Shown one piece after another: positions 7,860-16,767 of a stretch of 64,000 nt of DNA. Source of the DNA: Abyssalbus ytuae (lineage in GTDB: Bacteria; Bacteroidota; Bacteroidia; Flavobacteriales; Flavobacteriaceae); NCBI RefSeq assembly GCF_022807975.1, contig NZ_CP094358.1, positions 3,534,001 to 3,598,000 on the forward strand. The letters are read 5' to 3'. The number at the start of each line of letters is the position of its first letter. Position 1 is the first letter of the stretch. Under the pieces are notes generated by a model. It ran no database searches. It saw only the letters and a list, made by a program, of their open reading frames with translations, and was not told where the DNA came from. The translations under genes were made by a program, and so were the position numbers.

Positions 7860-9488
7860 ATGGAAAAATTTATAAGAGAACGGGCCAAAAATGCCAAAAA
7901 TGATATTTTAAGCGGGTTAACAGTAGCGCTGGCATTGGTGCCGGAGGCTGTTGCTTTTGCATTTGTAGCAGGAGTAGACCCTTTAGTAGGTTTGTATGCT
8001 GCTTTTATGATTGGCCTGATAACTTCTGTTTTTGGAGGCAGGCCGGGAATGATAAGTGGTGCAACAGGCGCACTGGCGGTAGTGATGGTCCATTTGGTAG
8101 CCAGCGGGAATGATATGGGAGCTGAAGGTGAAAACTTAGGATTATACTATTTATTTGCTACTGTTATTTTGATGGGGATTATACAAATGCTGGCAGGTGT
8201 TTTTAAGTTAGGAAAATTTGTAAGGCTTATACCTCATCCTGTAATGATGGGTTTTGTAAACGGGCTTGCTATTGTAATATTTCGTTCTCAACTGGATATG
8301 TTTAAGGAAAATATAAATGGTGAGAAAATCTGGATACAGGGCACCGACTTATGGCTCATGATTGGCCTGGTGGCCTTAACCATGGGAATTATGTGGGGCT
8401 TGCCTAAACTTTATAAAAAATTACCTGAGGCTTTAATTGCTATTTTGGTGGTTTCGGCTATTGTAATAATAGGAAATCTTGAAGTTGCCACGGTAGGTTC
8501 TTTCATAAGGAGCGGAGGTGGAGAAGGTTTAAAAGGCGGCCTTCCCCAATTTCAAACGGAGATATTCTCAAAAGTTCCTTTAAACCTGGAAACTTTAAAA
8601 TTTATAGGCCCTTATGCCCTTATATTGGCTGCCATAGGATTAATAGAGTCTTTAATGACGTTAAATTTAGTGGATGAATTAACGGAAACAAGAGGGCATT
8701 CCAATCGGGAGTGTATGGCACAGGGAGGTGCCAACATTATAACCGGTTTGTTTGGTGGTATGGGTGGTTGTGCCATGATTGGCCAATCTATTATCAATAT
8801 AAAATCGGGAGGAAGGACAAGGCTGTCGGGTATTATTGCAGCCGTTACCCTTTTAATGTTCATTCTTTTTGCGAGTAACCTTATAGAAAAGGTTCCTATA
8901 GCTGCTTTGGTAGGAGTTATGTTTATGGTGGTTATAGGCACTTTTGCATGGAGCAGTTTCAGGATTTTAAATAAAATACCATTAAGTGATGCATTTGTTT
9001 TATTCACAGTATCGGCATTAACGGTAATTTTTGATCTGGCCATTGCTGTATTTGCAGGAGTAATTATTTCGGCATTGGTATTTTCGTGGGAAAATGCTAA
9101 AAAAATCAGGGCACGTAAGCGTATGAGAGAAGACGGTACCAAGGTTTATGAAATATGGGGTCCTTTGTTTTTCGGATCCATATCTGCCTTTAATGAGAAG
9201 TTTGATGTTAATAGCGACCCGCAAAATGTGGAAATTGATTTTGTTGAGTCAAGAATCAGTGATCATTCTGCACTGGAAGCGGTTTTTAATCTGGTAAATA
9301 AATATGAAGCAGCGGGAAAAACCATCAAACTCAAGCATTTGAGTAAGGATTGTAAGGAGATGCTTTATAAGGCCAGCCCGAAATTTCATGAGGTAATTGT
9401 TGAAGATGTTGATGATCCGAGGTATTACCTGGCTGCCAATCCTGAGAAATTTACAAAATCCATACATGAGTATGAGGTTTTAAAATAA
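7860..9488 (+). CDS. SulP/SLC26-family anion transporter with STAS domain
   Basis: Inner-membrane transporter of the SulP family, which carries sulfate, bicarbonate or other anions. The 542 aa hold about 10-14 hydrophobic segments. The substrate-site region near the N-terminus reads LSGLTVALALVPEAVAFAFVAGVDPLVGLYAAF, which carries the family's ALVPEAVAFA pattern, then SGATGALAVV and PHPVMMGFVNGLAI. A cytoplasmic STAS domain fills about residues 435-530. Sulfate cannot be told from bicarbonate by sequence alone; cysH lies 39 kb away and no carbonic anhydrase is adjacent. It has its own promoter and a terminator overlapping its stop codon. Confidence 0.9.
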   Translation: MEKFIRERAKNAKNDILSGLTVALALVPEAVAFAFVAGVDPLVGLYAAFMIGLITSVFGGRPGMISGATGALAVVMVHLVASGNDMGAEGENLGLYYLFATVILMGIIQMLAGVFKLGKFVRLIPHPVMMGFVNGLAIVIFRSQLDMFKENINGEKIWIQGTDLWLMIGLVALTMGIMWGLPKLYKKLPEALIAILVVSAIVIIGNLEVATVGSFIRSGGGEGLKGGLPQFQTEIFSKVPLNLETLKFIGPYALILAAIGLIESLMTLNLVDELTETRGHSNRECMAQGGANIITGLFGGMGGCAMIGQSIINIKSGGRTRLSGIIAAVTLLMFILFASNLIEKVPIAALVGVMFMVVIGTFAWSSFRILNKIPLSDAFVLFTVSALTVIFDLAIAVFAGVIISALVFSWENAKKIRARKRMREDGTKVYEIWGPLFFGSISAFNEKFDVNSDPQNVEIDFVESRISDHSALEAVFNLVNKYEAAGKTIKLKHLSKDCKEMLYKASPKFHEVIVEDVDDPRYYLAANPEKFTKSIHEYEVLK

Positions 9489-9496
9489 CCTCTTTT
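9474..9496 (+). terminator. Terminator of the SulP gene, overlapping its stop codon
   Basis: Arms GAGGTT (9474-9479) and AACCTC (9487-9492) with a 7-nt loop are followed by TTTT. The stop codon TAA (9486-9488) is inside the hairpin. It separates this gene from the convergent GNAT gene. Confidence 0.55.
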
Positions 9497-9512
9497 CTTC
9501 TAAGGAAAACTA

Positions 9513-9965
9513 TTATACTTCGTGAAGCATAATCCATTCCGGAGCGGGATTTGTTGTGATTTCTTTATAGAGAGTAAAATTATTTTTTTTATAAAAGGCT
9601 GAAAGGGAATAGTCTTCTATGGAGAGCCAGAATTTCTGGAGAGGATGCTTTTTGAATAGTTCTTTCATCCATAACGATCCCAGGCCTTTGTCCCGTTGGG
9701 AAGGTGCCATCCATAAAAAGGCAATGTACAGGTATCCCTTCTCAAATAAATCGTGAGCTTCTTTTTTGTAGTGGGCTACGTCGGGGGTAGGTTGGGAAAA
9801 TACAATTCCCCCTCCTAAAATTTCATTTCCTCTTTTAAGAGTGTAGATTTTTGATGAGGGTGCATATTCTTTCCAAAAAGAAACAATGCTGTGTTGCCAG
9901 TCGGGGGGCAGAATATTAAAAAAAACATTAGGGGTAGGGGTAATATCTGTAAACAGGATTTCCAT
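9513..9965 (-). CDS. GNAT-family N-acetyltransferase
   Basis: A 150-aa acetyltransferase-fold protein. The acetyl-CoA site is visible as LYIAFLWMAPSQRDKGLGSLW, which corresponds to the GNAT motif V-x-x-x-x-RGxGxG with a slightly changed loop (RDKGLG), followed by the late motif SLSAFYKKNNFTLYKE. The substrate is unknown. The start at 9965 (MEILFTDIT) lies 10 bp after the stop of the ATP-grasp gene; an upstream frame would overlap it. The close spacing suggests one transcript, so the acetyltransferase may act on the ligase product or a related metabolite (inference). Confidence 0.8.
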   Translation of the reverse strand: MEILFTDITPTPNVFFNILPPDWQHSIVSFWKEYAPSSKIYTLKRGNEILGGGIVFSQPTPDVAHYKKEAHDLFEKGYLYIAFLWMAPSQRDKGLGSLWMKELFKKHPLQKFWLSIEDYSLSAFYKKNNFTLYKEITTNPAPEWIMLHEV

Positions 9966-9975
9966 ATGAGCAGGA

Positions 9976-11271
9976 TTATAAGAGCCCCCAGGCCCAGAGT
10001 TTGTCAGAGTCTTCCGTCCACCTGTCTCCAATATCAGTACGGTAGTATGAATTGTTTATAAGGACATTCGAAATACGGTTATATAAAAGTTTCTGAGCTT
10101 CTTTCATGGTCGTTCCTGTTCCTGCTACGAGCATTGCTACTCCCGAATCGCCGGTAATAAGCCATTCGCCGTTTACTTGTTTAAGGTGCATGGGGTGTAG
10201 CCCTTCTTTCATAGGTTTTTTTATTACCACCACCGCATCTTTTGAAAAGAGGTTAAATGTTTTAGGGTCTTCATATGGAAAAGGAGGAACTACTATATAA
10301 GCACCTACCTGGAAGCCTTTTTTGGTATTTATTTTAAAAGTTTCGCCATTGGCTATTTTATAAAGCATCTTACCTATGGGCTCATTAATTCCTGCCCGTT
10401 GTATGTATATTTGTGGATAGCCGAAGCGTGAAGTGAACTCCAGTGGGTAAATACCGTTGCCGTTTACAATACAATTAATGTCTATATGACCTGTAAAATT
10501 ATCTTTTGCTAAAGTAGCTTCAAATTTTTTGAGGGTGGCATTAAATAAAGGGCTGTCATTGGTCCAGAACATACTTGTGCCCATTTCTCCGGTAGAAACA
10601 CCTAATTCTTTAGGAAATAACTTTTTATGTTCAAAAGTAATGTTGTAGGGTTTGAGAAACTCTTTTCCGTTAAAAAATGCCGAAACCGATACTTCCACCC
10701 CATTTACTTTTCGTTGTAGCTGGAAAACTCCCATTTCGTTGCCCCATGATTTTTCATAGGCTTTAAGCACTCTTATTATATCACTTCCGTCTTCTTCCTT
10801 GCCCACAAACAGCAGTTGTTTGTAATCCTGTATTTCGCCACAGGGTTTTATAACATACGAGTTGGGGTGGTTTTCTACGTAGGTGATGGCATCCTGAAAG
10901 GAAGTAAATTCCTGGTAATTAAGAATTTTAATTTTATGTTTTTTCAACTCATTCTGGCCAAAGTTGCGGTCCAGTTCAAGATGGTCTGTATAAGGGGTTC
11001 CTCCAAAAACAAGTTTTCCCGAAGCCTTCAGATCTGAAGCAACTTTTCCGTATCCGGTATAATCAAATACTATAATATCGGCCCAGTCAACAAATTTTTC
11101 CCATTTCCTGGTTTTGGGTACAAAACCATCTCCTATTTCGCGGCATGATTTTGTTTCTATATACATTTTTACATCGTTGCCTTCTTTTAGTGTAGCATGG
11201 GCAACATCAAGGGATTCTCCCCATTTAGATACAAAAAGAAACCTGGGTTTCTTTTCTTTTTTTGTTTTCAT
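9976..11271 (-). CDS. ATP-grasp ligase related to phosphoribosylamine-glycine ligase
   Basis: A 431-aa cytoplasmic ATP-grasp enzyme that should form an amide-type bond at a carboxylate activated by ATP. It resembles PurD (GARS) in layout: an N-terminal Rossmann-like domain (about 1-110), an ATP-grasp core (about 110-330) with YVIKPCGE (nucleotide-contact Lys) and GHIDINCIVNGNGIYPLEFTSR, where the acidic metal ligand and PLEFTSRFG (family PlEfNvRFG) are visible, and a C-terminal GARS-like domain. It lacks the usual PurD N-terminus with the GGREHA loop, so it is probably not the purine enzyme. It is followed by a GNAT gene after 10 bp. Substrate unknown. Confidence 0.75.
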   Translation of the reverse strand: MKTKKEKKPRFLFVSKWGESLDVAHATLKEGNDVKMYIETKSCREIGDGFVPKTRKWEKFVDWADIIVFDYTGYGKVASDLKASGKLVFGGTPYTDHLELDRNFGQNELKKHKIKILNYQEFTSFQDAITYVENHPNSYVIKPCGEIQDYKQLLFVGKEEDGSDIIRVLKAYEKSWGNEMGVFQLQRKVNGVEVSVSAFFNGKEFLKPYNITFEHKKLFPKELGVSTGEMGTSMFWTNDSPLFNATLKKFEATLAKDNFTGHIDINCIVNGNGIYPLEFTSRFGYPQIYIQRAGINEPIGKMLYKIANGETFKINTKKGFQVGAYIVVPPFPYEDPKTFNLFSKDAVVVIKKPMKEGLHPMHLKQVNGEWLITGDSGVAMLVAGTGTTMKEAQKLLYNRISNVLINNSYYRTDIGDRWTEDSDKLWAWGLL

Positions 11272-11293
11272 TAAAATTGAAAAATAAAGTGCG

Positions 11294-11301
11294 CAAATGT
11301 A
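11294..11301 (-). promoter_or_regulatory. Candidate -7 element of the ATP-grasp/GNAT unit
   Basis: TACATTTG on the minus strand matches TAnnTTTG exactly, 22 bp before the ATP-grasp start. Thirteen bases around it (GCGCAAATGTATA on the plus strand) are identical to the pyrE promoter. No good TTG is seen at -33. Confidence 0.45.
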
Positions 11302-11541
11302 TATAAAAAACTTATTCGTAAACTAAAAAAGCAGACAAGTTTTTGGTGGAAAAGAAGAATTTTAAACAATCTGTTAGCAGGTGGGGCAGGAGGGTAAACC
11401 AGGGATATTCAGTATGGAATAGTCAAACCTATACAACACCTGTTTGCCAGCAGATTTTCCGGGTGGCTTGCAGGCTTTTTTGAAAAGCATAAAATAAATA
11501 TCTCCGGTATGGGGTAAAGACACTGATATTGCATTCGGATT
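11302..11541. other. Left part of intergenic gap, no gene supported
   Basis: This gap lies between the ATP-grasp promoter and the 23-bp repeat array. The apparent minus-strand reading frames that cross it are extensions of frames kept open by the repeats. I see no start with family features, no RNA gene and no inverted repeat of note. Confidence 0.5.
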
Positions 11542-11669
11542 TCCCGAAAGCCTCCTTTCTGACCTTCCGAAAGCATCCTTTCTGATCTTCCGAAAGCTTC
11601 CTTTCTGACCTCCCGAAAGCATCCTTTCTGATCTCCCGAAAGCATCCTTTCTGATCTCCCGAAAGCATG
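11542..11669. repeat. Tandem repeat of a 23-bp unit, 5.5 copies
   Basis: The unit, consensus (T/C)CCGAAAGCATCCTTTCTGA plus 3-4 bases, is repeated five full times and then a partial sixth copy (GAAAGC starts at 11546, 11569, 11592, 11615, 11638, 11661, exactly 23 apart). Each copy holds GAAAG and CTTTC arms around a 4-nt loop, so the array is a row of small hairpins. Copies differ by one to three substitutions. Since 23 is not a multiple of 3 and the unit has no stop on the minus strand, all three minus frames stay open across it. It lies between divergent genes. Right after it, GTGGG and CCCAC (11673-11685) form one more short hairpin. Confidence 0.9.
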
Positions 11670-11805
11670 CAGTGGGACATACCCACCTGTGAGAAGAGAG
11701 GTAACTTCATATGTAGAGGTTGCACAAATGGAAACTATTCTAACCTAATAAGTATTTTTTTATTCTGTAATTAGTATTTTGTTTTCAATATTTGGGACAC
11801 AATTA

Positions 11806-11820
11806 TAGTTTTGTTAACAA
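11806..11820 (+). promoter_or_regulatory. Candidate -7 element and palindrome upstream of the DUF2911 gene
   Basis: TAGTTTTG (11806-11813) matches TAnnTTTG and overlaps the perfect palindrome TTGTTAACAA (11811-11820), a possible operator. No TTG lies at the expected distance: the nearest ones leave 11 or 24 nt. The gene starts 69 bp downstream. Confidence 0.35.
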
Positions 11821-11888
11821 TATTGAATGCATTATTAAGTATTTTAGTACAAATACTAAGCAAATAACTAACAAATAACTAATCGGAA

Positions 11889-12731
11889 ATGAAAAAATTA
11901 ATCTTTTTATTCAGCTGTATGCTCTTTTCTGTAGCGTTAACAGCACAGTTACAAACCCCTGCACCAAGCCCGTTTGCCAAACTCGAACAAAAAGTAGGAT
12001 TAACAGATGTTACTTTAGAATATTCCCGCCCCTCTATGAAAGGGAGGGTTATTTTTGGCAATTTGGTTCCTTATGGAAAATTGTGGCGGACAGGTGCCAA
12101 TGCACGGACAAAAATTACGTTTAGCGACGATGTGAAAGTATCAGGCAAAGAATTAAAAGCCGGTACCTATGCTATTTTAACCATTCCGGAGGCTGATAAG
12201 TGGGAAGTTATTTTTTATACAGACTCAAATGGTGGCGGTGCTCCTGCCGAACTGGACAAAAGTAAGGTGGCCGCTTCGGTAACCGCTGAAGTAATGCCCA
12301 TACCTTTTGATATACAAACTTTTGGTATGGATATAAACAGCATTACTAATAACAGTGCTAATCTTGAGTTTTTTTGGGAGAAAACATATGTGGCAGTGCC
12401 TTTTGAAGTGCCAACCGAGCAAAAAACCATGGCGAGTATAGATAGAGTAATGGCAGGGCCTTCTGCCAACGAATATTTTCAGGCGGCTCTTTATTATTTA
12501 CAGGAAGGGAAAGACCTGAATAAAGCAAAAGAGTGGATAGATAAAGCGGTGGCCTCTAATCCGGATGCTTTTTGGATGGCACGTCAGCAATCACTAATAT
12601 ATGCAAAGTTAGGAGATAAAAAAGGTGCTATAAGAGCTGCCAAAGCTTCCCTGGCCGGTGCAGAAAAAGCAGGAAATGGCGATTATATTAAAATGAATAA
12701 GGAATCTTTGGAAGAATGGGGAGCAAAATAA
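11889..12731 (+). CDS. Exported DUF2911 protein with C-terminal TPR-like helices
   Basis: A 280-aa exported protein of family DUF2911, common in Bacteroidetes and without known function. A Sec signal peptide covers about residues 1-19 (MKKLIFLFSCMLFSVALTA, then Q). The DUF2911 beta domain (about 25-165) shows YSRPSMKGRVIFG, LVPYGKLWRTGANA and AGTYAILTIP. The C-terminal 90 residues are helical, with an ALYYLQEGKDLNKAKEWIDKA pattern suggesting two TPR-like hairpins. It is monocistronic, with a strong terminator downstream. Confidence 0.85.
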   Translation: MKKLIFLFSCMLFSVALTAQLQTPAPSPFAKLEQKVGLTDVTLEYSRPSMKGRVIFGNLVPYGKLWRTGANARTKITFSDDVKVSGKELKAGTYAILTIPEADKWEVIFYTDSNGGGAPAELDKSKVAASVTAEVMPIPFDIQTFGMDINSITNNSANLEFFWEKTYVAVPFEVPTEQKTMASIDRVMAGPSANEYFQAALYYLQEGKDLNKAKEWIDKAVASNPDAFWMARQQSLIYAKLGDKKGAIRAAKASLAGAEKAGNGDYIKMNKESLEEWGAK

Positions 12732-12773
12732 TTGACCTGTAGTGAGATAATAAAAATTCGTATTAGATACATT

Positions 12774-12806
12774 AAAACCGTAGTCATTTTAAGCTGCGGT
12801 TTTTTT
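12774..12806 (+). terminator. Intrinsic terminator after the DUF2911 gene
   Basis: A 10-bp stem, AAAACCGTAG (12774-12783) with CTGCGGTTTT (12794-12803) including one G-U pair, encloses a 10-nt loop and runs into seven T residues (12800-12806). Confidence 0.8.
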
Positions 12807-12875
12807 ATGAAACTATTCTTTAAAAACCCTTAATTTTTAAATAATTTAGCGGGGCTTAAAAACGATCTGATAAAA

Positions 12876-13970
12876 ATGAAAAACATTCCACTAAACGATA
12901 CACACATACAGTCAGGAGCCAAAATGGTTTCTTTTGCCGGATATAATATGCCGGTACAATATGAAGGTGTAAATATAGAACATGAAACCGTTAGAAAAGG
13001 GGTAGGCGTGTTTGATGTAAGCCATATGGGCGAATTTCTTATAGAAGGAGAAAATGCTTTGGAGCTTATACAAAGAGTCACCAGTAATGATGCTTCAAAA
13101 TTAACTATAGGAAGAGCACAGTATTCTTGCCTTCCTAATGAAGAAGGAGGGATTGTTGATGATTTAATAGTTTACAGGATAAAAGAGAACACCTACCTGT
13201 TGGTGGTAAATGCTTCCAATATTGAGAAAGATTGGGAGTGGATTTCAAAATATAATCAGGGAATTGGTGCTCAAATGAGAAATCTTTCGGATGATTATGC
13301 ATTACTGGCCATTCAGGGTCCTAAAGCTGTAGAAGCAATGCAACAGCTAACCTCGGTGGATCTTTCCGCAATAAAATATTATCATTTTGAAGTGGCCGAC
13401 TTTGCAGGGATTCCTCACGTAATTATTTCAGCAACGGGTTATACGGGAAGCGGTGGATTTGAAATTTACTGTAAAAATTCCGAGGTAAAACAGATATGGG
13501 ATAAAGTATTTGAAGCCGGACAACCTTACGGAATTAAACCCATAGGGTTGGCTGCAAGGGATACTTTAAGGCTGGAAATGGGATATTGCCTGTATGGAAA
13601 TGATATAGATGATACTACCTCACCCATTGAAGCAGGATTAGGGTGGATAACAAAGTTTACCAAAGATTTTGTAAACGCTGAAACACTGAAAAAAGAAAAA
13701 GAACAGGGACCTGAACGTAAACTTGTGGGCTTTGAACTTTTAGAAAGAGGCATTCCCAGGCAAGGTTATGATATTGTAGATAATAATGGAAAAAAAATAG
13801 GAAATGTTACCAGCGGAACCATGTCACCTTCATTAAACAAGGGGATAGGTTTAGGATATGTACCTCCGGTTTTTGCCGAAGAAGGTAGTATTGTGAATAT
13901 ACAGATAAGAAAAAATGCCGTGCAGGCAAAGGTGGTAAAGCTTCCGTTTTATAAGAAAGAGAATGATTGA
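12876..13970 (+). CDS. gcvT: Glycine cleavage system aminomethyltransferase (T protein)
   Basis: T protein of the glycine cleavage system, which moves the methylene carbon from the lipoyl-bound aminomethyl group to tetrahydrofolate and releases ammonia. At 364 aa it has the expected length. Typical segments are [18 protein letters not shown] at the N-terminus, FDVSHMGEF (with the catalytic Asp of the later FKxD region implied), [15 protein letters not shown], the [18 protein letters not shown] block and a C-terminal barrel with [12 protein letters not shown]. The other glycine cleavage genes are not in the window. It overlaps glsA by 8 bp, so translation of the two may be coupled. Confidence 0.96.
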   Translation: MKNIPLNDTHIQSGAKMVSFAGYNMPVQYEGVNIEHETVRKGVGVFDVSHMGEFLIEGENALELIQRVTSNDASKLTIGRAQYSCLPNEEGGIVDDLIVYRIKENTYLLVVNASNIEKDWEWISKYNQGIGAQMRNLSDDYALLAIQGPKAVEAMQQLTSVDLSAIKYYHFEVADFAGIPHVIISATGYTGSGGFEIYCKNSEVKQIWDKVFEAGQPYGIKPIGLAARDTLRLEMGYCLYGNDIDDTTSPIEAGLGWITKFTKDFVNAETLKKEKEQGPERKLVGFELLERGIPRQGYDIVDNNGKKIGNVTSGTMSPSLNKGIGLGYVPPVFAEEGSIVNIQIRKNAVQAKVVKLPFYKKEND

Positions 13971-14877
13971 TTATCCCACAATTCTGGATGAAATATATTT
14001 ATCATTAAAAAGTGCTGTACATAGGGGGACAGTAGCATCATACATACCTGAATTAGGGAAGGTAAACGGCAAAAAATTCGGTATTCATTTGCTTACCGTG
14101 TCCGGTGACGAGTATGGGGTGGGAGATTATAAAGAATCTTTTTCCATACAGAGTATATCTAAAGTTTTAGCTCTTACCAAAGCTTTAAATTTTGTTGGAA
14201 CTGAATTATGGAAACGGGTAGATGTGGAACCTTCAGGAGATCCTTTTAATTTTCTCTCTCTTTTGGAGATGGAAAGAGGCATTCCACGAAACCCTCTTAT
14301 AAATGCCGGAGCTTTGGTGGTGAGTGATATTCTGGTTTCTCATTTTACCAATCCGAAGCAGGATTTTTTAGCGTTTGTAAGAGAGCTGGCTGAAGACGAT
14401 ACTATTTGTTATGATGAGGAAGTGGCTAAATCGGAAAAACAGACAGGTTACAGAAATGCAGCCGCTGCAAATCTTTTAAAATCATTTAATAATATTTATA
14501 ATGATGTAGATGAGGTTCTTGATTTTTATTTCTATCAATGTTCAATTTCAATGAATTGTAAACAATTATCAAGAACATTTTATAATTATGCCAATGGGGG
14601 AAAAGGGATGTCGGGCAAAGTTTTTATAGCCCCTTCCCAGGCAAAGAGGATTAATGCTATTATGTTAACTTGCGGCTTTTATGATGAAGCAGGAGAGTTT
14701 GCTTTTGAAGTGGGTTTGCCCGGTAAAAGCGGAGTAGGAGGAGGCATAGTGGCATTGCACCCGGGGAATTATTGTATTTCGGTATGGTCTCCGGGCTTAA
14801 ATAAAAAGGGAAATTCCCTGTTGGGTATGCAGGCATTGGAAATGTTTACTACCAAAACCGGGATTTCAATTTTTTAA
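13963..14877 (+). CDS. glsA: Glutaminase
   Basis: Hydrolyses glutamine to glutamate and ammonia. The 304-aa protein has the beta-lactamase-like glutaminase fold, with the catalytic pair S64 and K67 in FSIQSISKV (SxxK), the conserved NPLINAGA segment, and the [11 protein letters not shown] loop near the C-terminus that shapes the active site. It begins 8 bp inside the end of gcvT, and the epimerase-like gene follows after 12 bp, so this is one transcript with gcvT. Whether the shared ammonia chemistry with GcvT explains the arrangement is inference. Confidence 0.95.
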   Translation: MIDYPTILDEIYLSLKSAVHRGTVASYIPELGKVNGKKFGIHLLTVSGDEYGVGDYKESFSIQSISKVLALTKALNFVGTELWKRVDVEPSGDPFNFLSLLEMERGIPRNPLINAGALVVSDILVSHFTNPKQDFLAFVRELAEDDTICYDEEVAKSEKQTGYRNAAAANLLKSFNNIYNDVDEVLDFYFYQCSISMNCKQLSRTFYNYANGGKGMSGKVFIAPSQAKRINAIMLTCGFYDEAGEFAFEVGLPGKSGVGGGIVALHPGNYCISVWSPGLNKKGNSLLGMQALEMFTTKTGISIF

Positions 14878-14889
14878 TCAGGATTTAAA

Positions 14890-15699
14890 TTGAAAAGAAT
14901 TTTAATATTAGGGGCCAGTGGGTTTATAGGAGGCTTTTTATATAAAGAACTCTGCAATTTTTATGATACTTACGGAACCTACCATACCGGAAAAATATAT
15001 TCCGGAAACAAACATTATATCCATTTTGATATAGAGAATGACGATGTTACCCAAATTCTTTCTCAATTAAAACCAAATATAGTTATATCAGCCATACGAG
15101 GCGATTTTGACTCTCAAATTGAAACCCATACCCTTCTTACTCATTACGCGAAACAAACCAAATGCCGCATTATTTTTTTATCATCAGCCAATGTATTTGA
15201 TGCTTTTATTAATTATCCCTCTTATGAATATGATAAAACATTATCAGAAAGCAGGTATGGGAGGCTCAAAATAAAAATAGAGAATATGCTCATGCGGCTC
15301 CCTAATTCCAATTATGTAATTGCCCGTTTACCTATGGTGTTTGGCAATGGATCGCCCAGGATAAAAGAGTTAAAAGCTTTTTTAAAGGAGAAAACAGCCT
15401 ACGAAGTTTTTCCAAACCTTATTATGAATGTAACCGGTATTGATAAACTGGTTTTGCAAATACATTATATTATAAACCGGAACCGGAAAGGAATTTTTCA
15501 CCTCGGAAGTACTGATTTAGTTCATCATGATGAATTTATAATAGAGCTTTCCAAAAAAATGGGATTTTCTAAGCCACTTTTAAAACATGTGTATACTTCT
15601 AATTTCGACAGGTTTTTAGCTGTTTTACCTAAAGACAACCTTTTGCCAAAACATTTGAGATATACTCATTTTGATATTATTGAAGAATTAAAAACGTAA
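14890..15699 (+). CDS. NAD(P)-dependent sugar epimerase/reductase-like SDR (TTG start)
   Basis: Extended short-chain dehydrogenase/reductase of the RmlD/epimerase type, 269 aa. The N-terminal dinucleotide site is ILGASGFIGG (GxxGxxG), and the conserved Ser appears in IIFLSSANVFDA, followed by YGRLK, which fits YxxxK. The ARLPMVFGNGSPR segment is typical of sugar-nucleotide enzymes. The reading frame begins with TTG at 14890, preceded by AGGA about 8 nt upstream; there is no in-frame ATG near. The substrate is unknown. It follows glsA by 12 bp and precedes phhB by 11 bp. Confidence 0.8.
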   Translation: MKRILILGASGFIGGFLYKELCNFYDTYGTYHTGKIYSGNKHYIHFDIENDDVTQILSQLKPNIVISAIRGDFDSQIETHTLLTHYAKQTKCRIIFLSSANVFDAFINYPSYEYDKTLSESRYGRLKIKIENMLMRLPNSNYVIARLPMVFGNGSPRIKELKAFLKEKTAYEVFPNLIMNVTGIDKLVLQIHYIINRNRKGIFHLGSTDLVHHDEFIIELSKKMGFSKPLLKHVYTSNFDRFLAVLPKDNLLPKHLRYTHFDIIEELKT

Positions 15700-15710
15700 C
15701 ATTATACAAC

Positions 15711-15998
15711 ATGAAAAAACTAACTGAAGCTGAAATTACAGAGCGAATAAAGGAACTGGAATATTGGGATTATATTGATGAGGTATTGCATACGTCACTG
15801 GATTTTAAAAATTTTGCCGATGCTTTTGCCATGATGTGCCGTATTGCTTTTGAAGCCGAAAGGCTTGATCATCATCCGGAATGGACTAATGTGTATAATA
15901 ACTTATCAATAAGTTTAACGACTCATTCGGCCGGAGGTATAACCGAAAAAGATTTTGAACTGGCTACAATTATTGAAAACATTATAAAAGGGGAATAA
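15711..15998 (+). CDS. phhB: 4a-hydroxytetrahydrobiopterin dehydratase (PCD/DCoH)
   Basis: Pterin-4a-carbinolamine dehydratase, 95 aa, which recycles the pterin used by aromatic amino acid hydroxylases. The family signature is present: AERLDHHPEW with the catalytic His pair, YNNLSISLTTHSAGGITEKDFELA with the second His and the acidic residue. No phenylalanine hydroxylase gene is in the window, so the role in phenylalanine breakdown is from family knowledge only; some members act in molybdopterin or general pterin metabolism. Last gene of the gcvT-glsA-SDR-phhB run. Confidence 0.93.
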   Translation: MKKLTEAEITERIKELEYWDYIDEVLHTSLDFKNFADAFAMMCRIAFEAERLDHHPEWTNVYNNLSISLTTHSAGGITEKDFELATIIENIIKGE

Positions 15999-16020
15999 AA
16001 TTCGGTTTTATAAAATTATT

Positions 16021-16028
16021 TAAATTTG
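16021..16028 (+). promoter_or_regulatory. Candidate -7 element of yebC
   Basis: TAAATTTG matches TAnnTTTG exactly, 22 bp before the ATG. I find no TTG at the expected -33 distance, so only half of the promoter is supported. Confidence 0.4.
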
Positions 16029-16050
16029 ACATCAAAATAAATTCTATATT

Positions 16051-16767
16051 ATGGGAAGAGCTTTTGAATTCAGAAAAGCAAGGAAAATGAAACGTTGGTC
16101 GGCTATGGCCAAAACTTTTACCAGGATTGGGAAAGATATTGTAATGGCAGTGAAAGAAGGCGGGCCGAATCCTGATACTAATTCCAGGCTAAGGGCCGTG
16201 ATTCAAAATGCCAAGGCTGCCAATATGCCTAAGGATAATATAGAAAGGGCTATAAAAAAAGCATCTGATAAGAATACTGAAAATTATAAAGAAGTATTAT
16301 TTGAAGGTTACGGCCCCCACGGTATTGCAGTATTGATTGAAACAGCAACGGATAATAATAACCGGACGGTAGCCAATATAAGAAGTTACTTTAACAAATG
16401 TAACGGCACACTTGGAACAAGCGGCTCAGTGGAGTTTATGTTTGATCATACCTGTAATTTCAGAATACCCGCCGAAGATATAGATGTGGAAGAACTGGAA
16501 CTGGAACTGATAGATTTTGGTGTAGAAGAAGTGTTTGTGGATGAAGACGGAATATTGATTTATGCACCTTTTGAAAGTTTTGGCGCCATACAGAAAGAGC
16601 TTGAGGGCAGAAATATAGAAATATTATCTTCCGGTTTCGAAAGAATCCCACAGGTTACAAAAAAGCTGGATGAAGAACAGGCTGCTGATGTAGAAAAACT
16701 TCTTGAAAAAATTGAAGAAGATGATGATGTACAAAATGTATATCATACCATGGAAGAGTCGGAATAA
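16051..16767 (+). CDS. YebC/TACO1-family translation or regulatory factor
   Basis: A 238-aa member of the YebC/PmpR/TACO1 family; members act as transcription regulators or help ribosomes through proline stretches. The three-domain structure is clear: a helical N-terminal domain starting MGRAFEFRKARKMKRWSAM with RIGKDIVMAV and AKAANMPKDNIERAIKKAS, then DGVEGYGPHGIAVLIETATDNNNRT (here FEGYGPHGIAV), and a C-terminal domain. The start residue ATG at 16051 is fixed by the family start. The stop codon is embedded in a hairpin shared with the convergent gene. Confidence 0.93.
   Translation: MGRAFEFRKARKMKRWSAMAKTFTRIGKDIVMAVKEGGPNPDTNSRLRAVIQNAKAANMPKDNIERAIKKASDKNTENYKEVLFEGYGPHGIAVLIETATDNNNRTVANIRSYFNKCNGTLGTSGSVEFMFDHTCNFRIPAEDIDVEELELELIDFGVEEVFVDEDGILIYAPFESFGAIQKELEGRNIEILSSGFERIPQVTKKLDEEQAADVEKLLEKIEEDDDVQNVYHTMEESE

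Noticed and set aside
8612-9142. 176-codon frame on the minus strand inside the SulP gene
   Set aside because: It lies fully antisense to a complete, well-supported transporter gene and has no domain pattern; it is an effect of codon bias in the plus-strand gene.
11542-11669. CRISPR array
   Set aside because: The copies are directly adjacent with no spacers between them, and no cas genes are in the window.
11374-11725. Three overlapping minus-strand reading frames of 78-98 codons with repeated Gly/Arg/Ser/Lys peptides
   Set aside because: All three frames are open because the 23-bp tandem repeat has no stop in any minus frame and 23 is not a multiple of 3. The peptides are frame-shifted readings of the same repeat, with no family features or credible start.
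14890-15699. Frameshift or lost ATG at the SDR gene start
   Set aside because: The frame is intact and TTG at 14890 has a purine-rich AGGA upstream and yields a complete Rossmann N-terminus, so an alternative start codon explains it.
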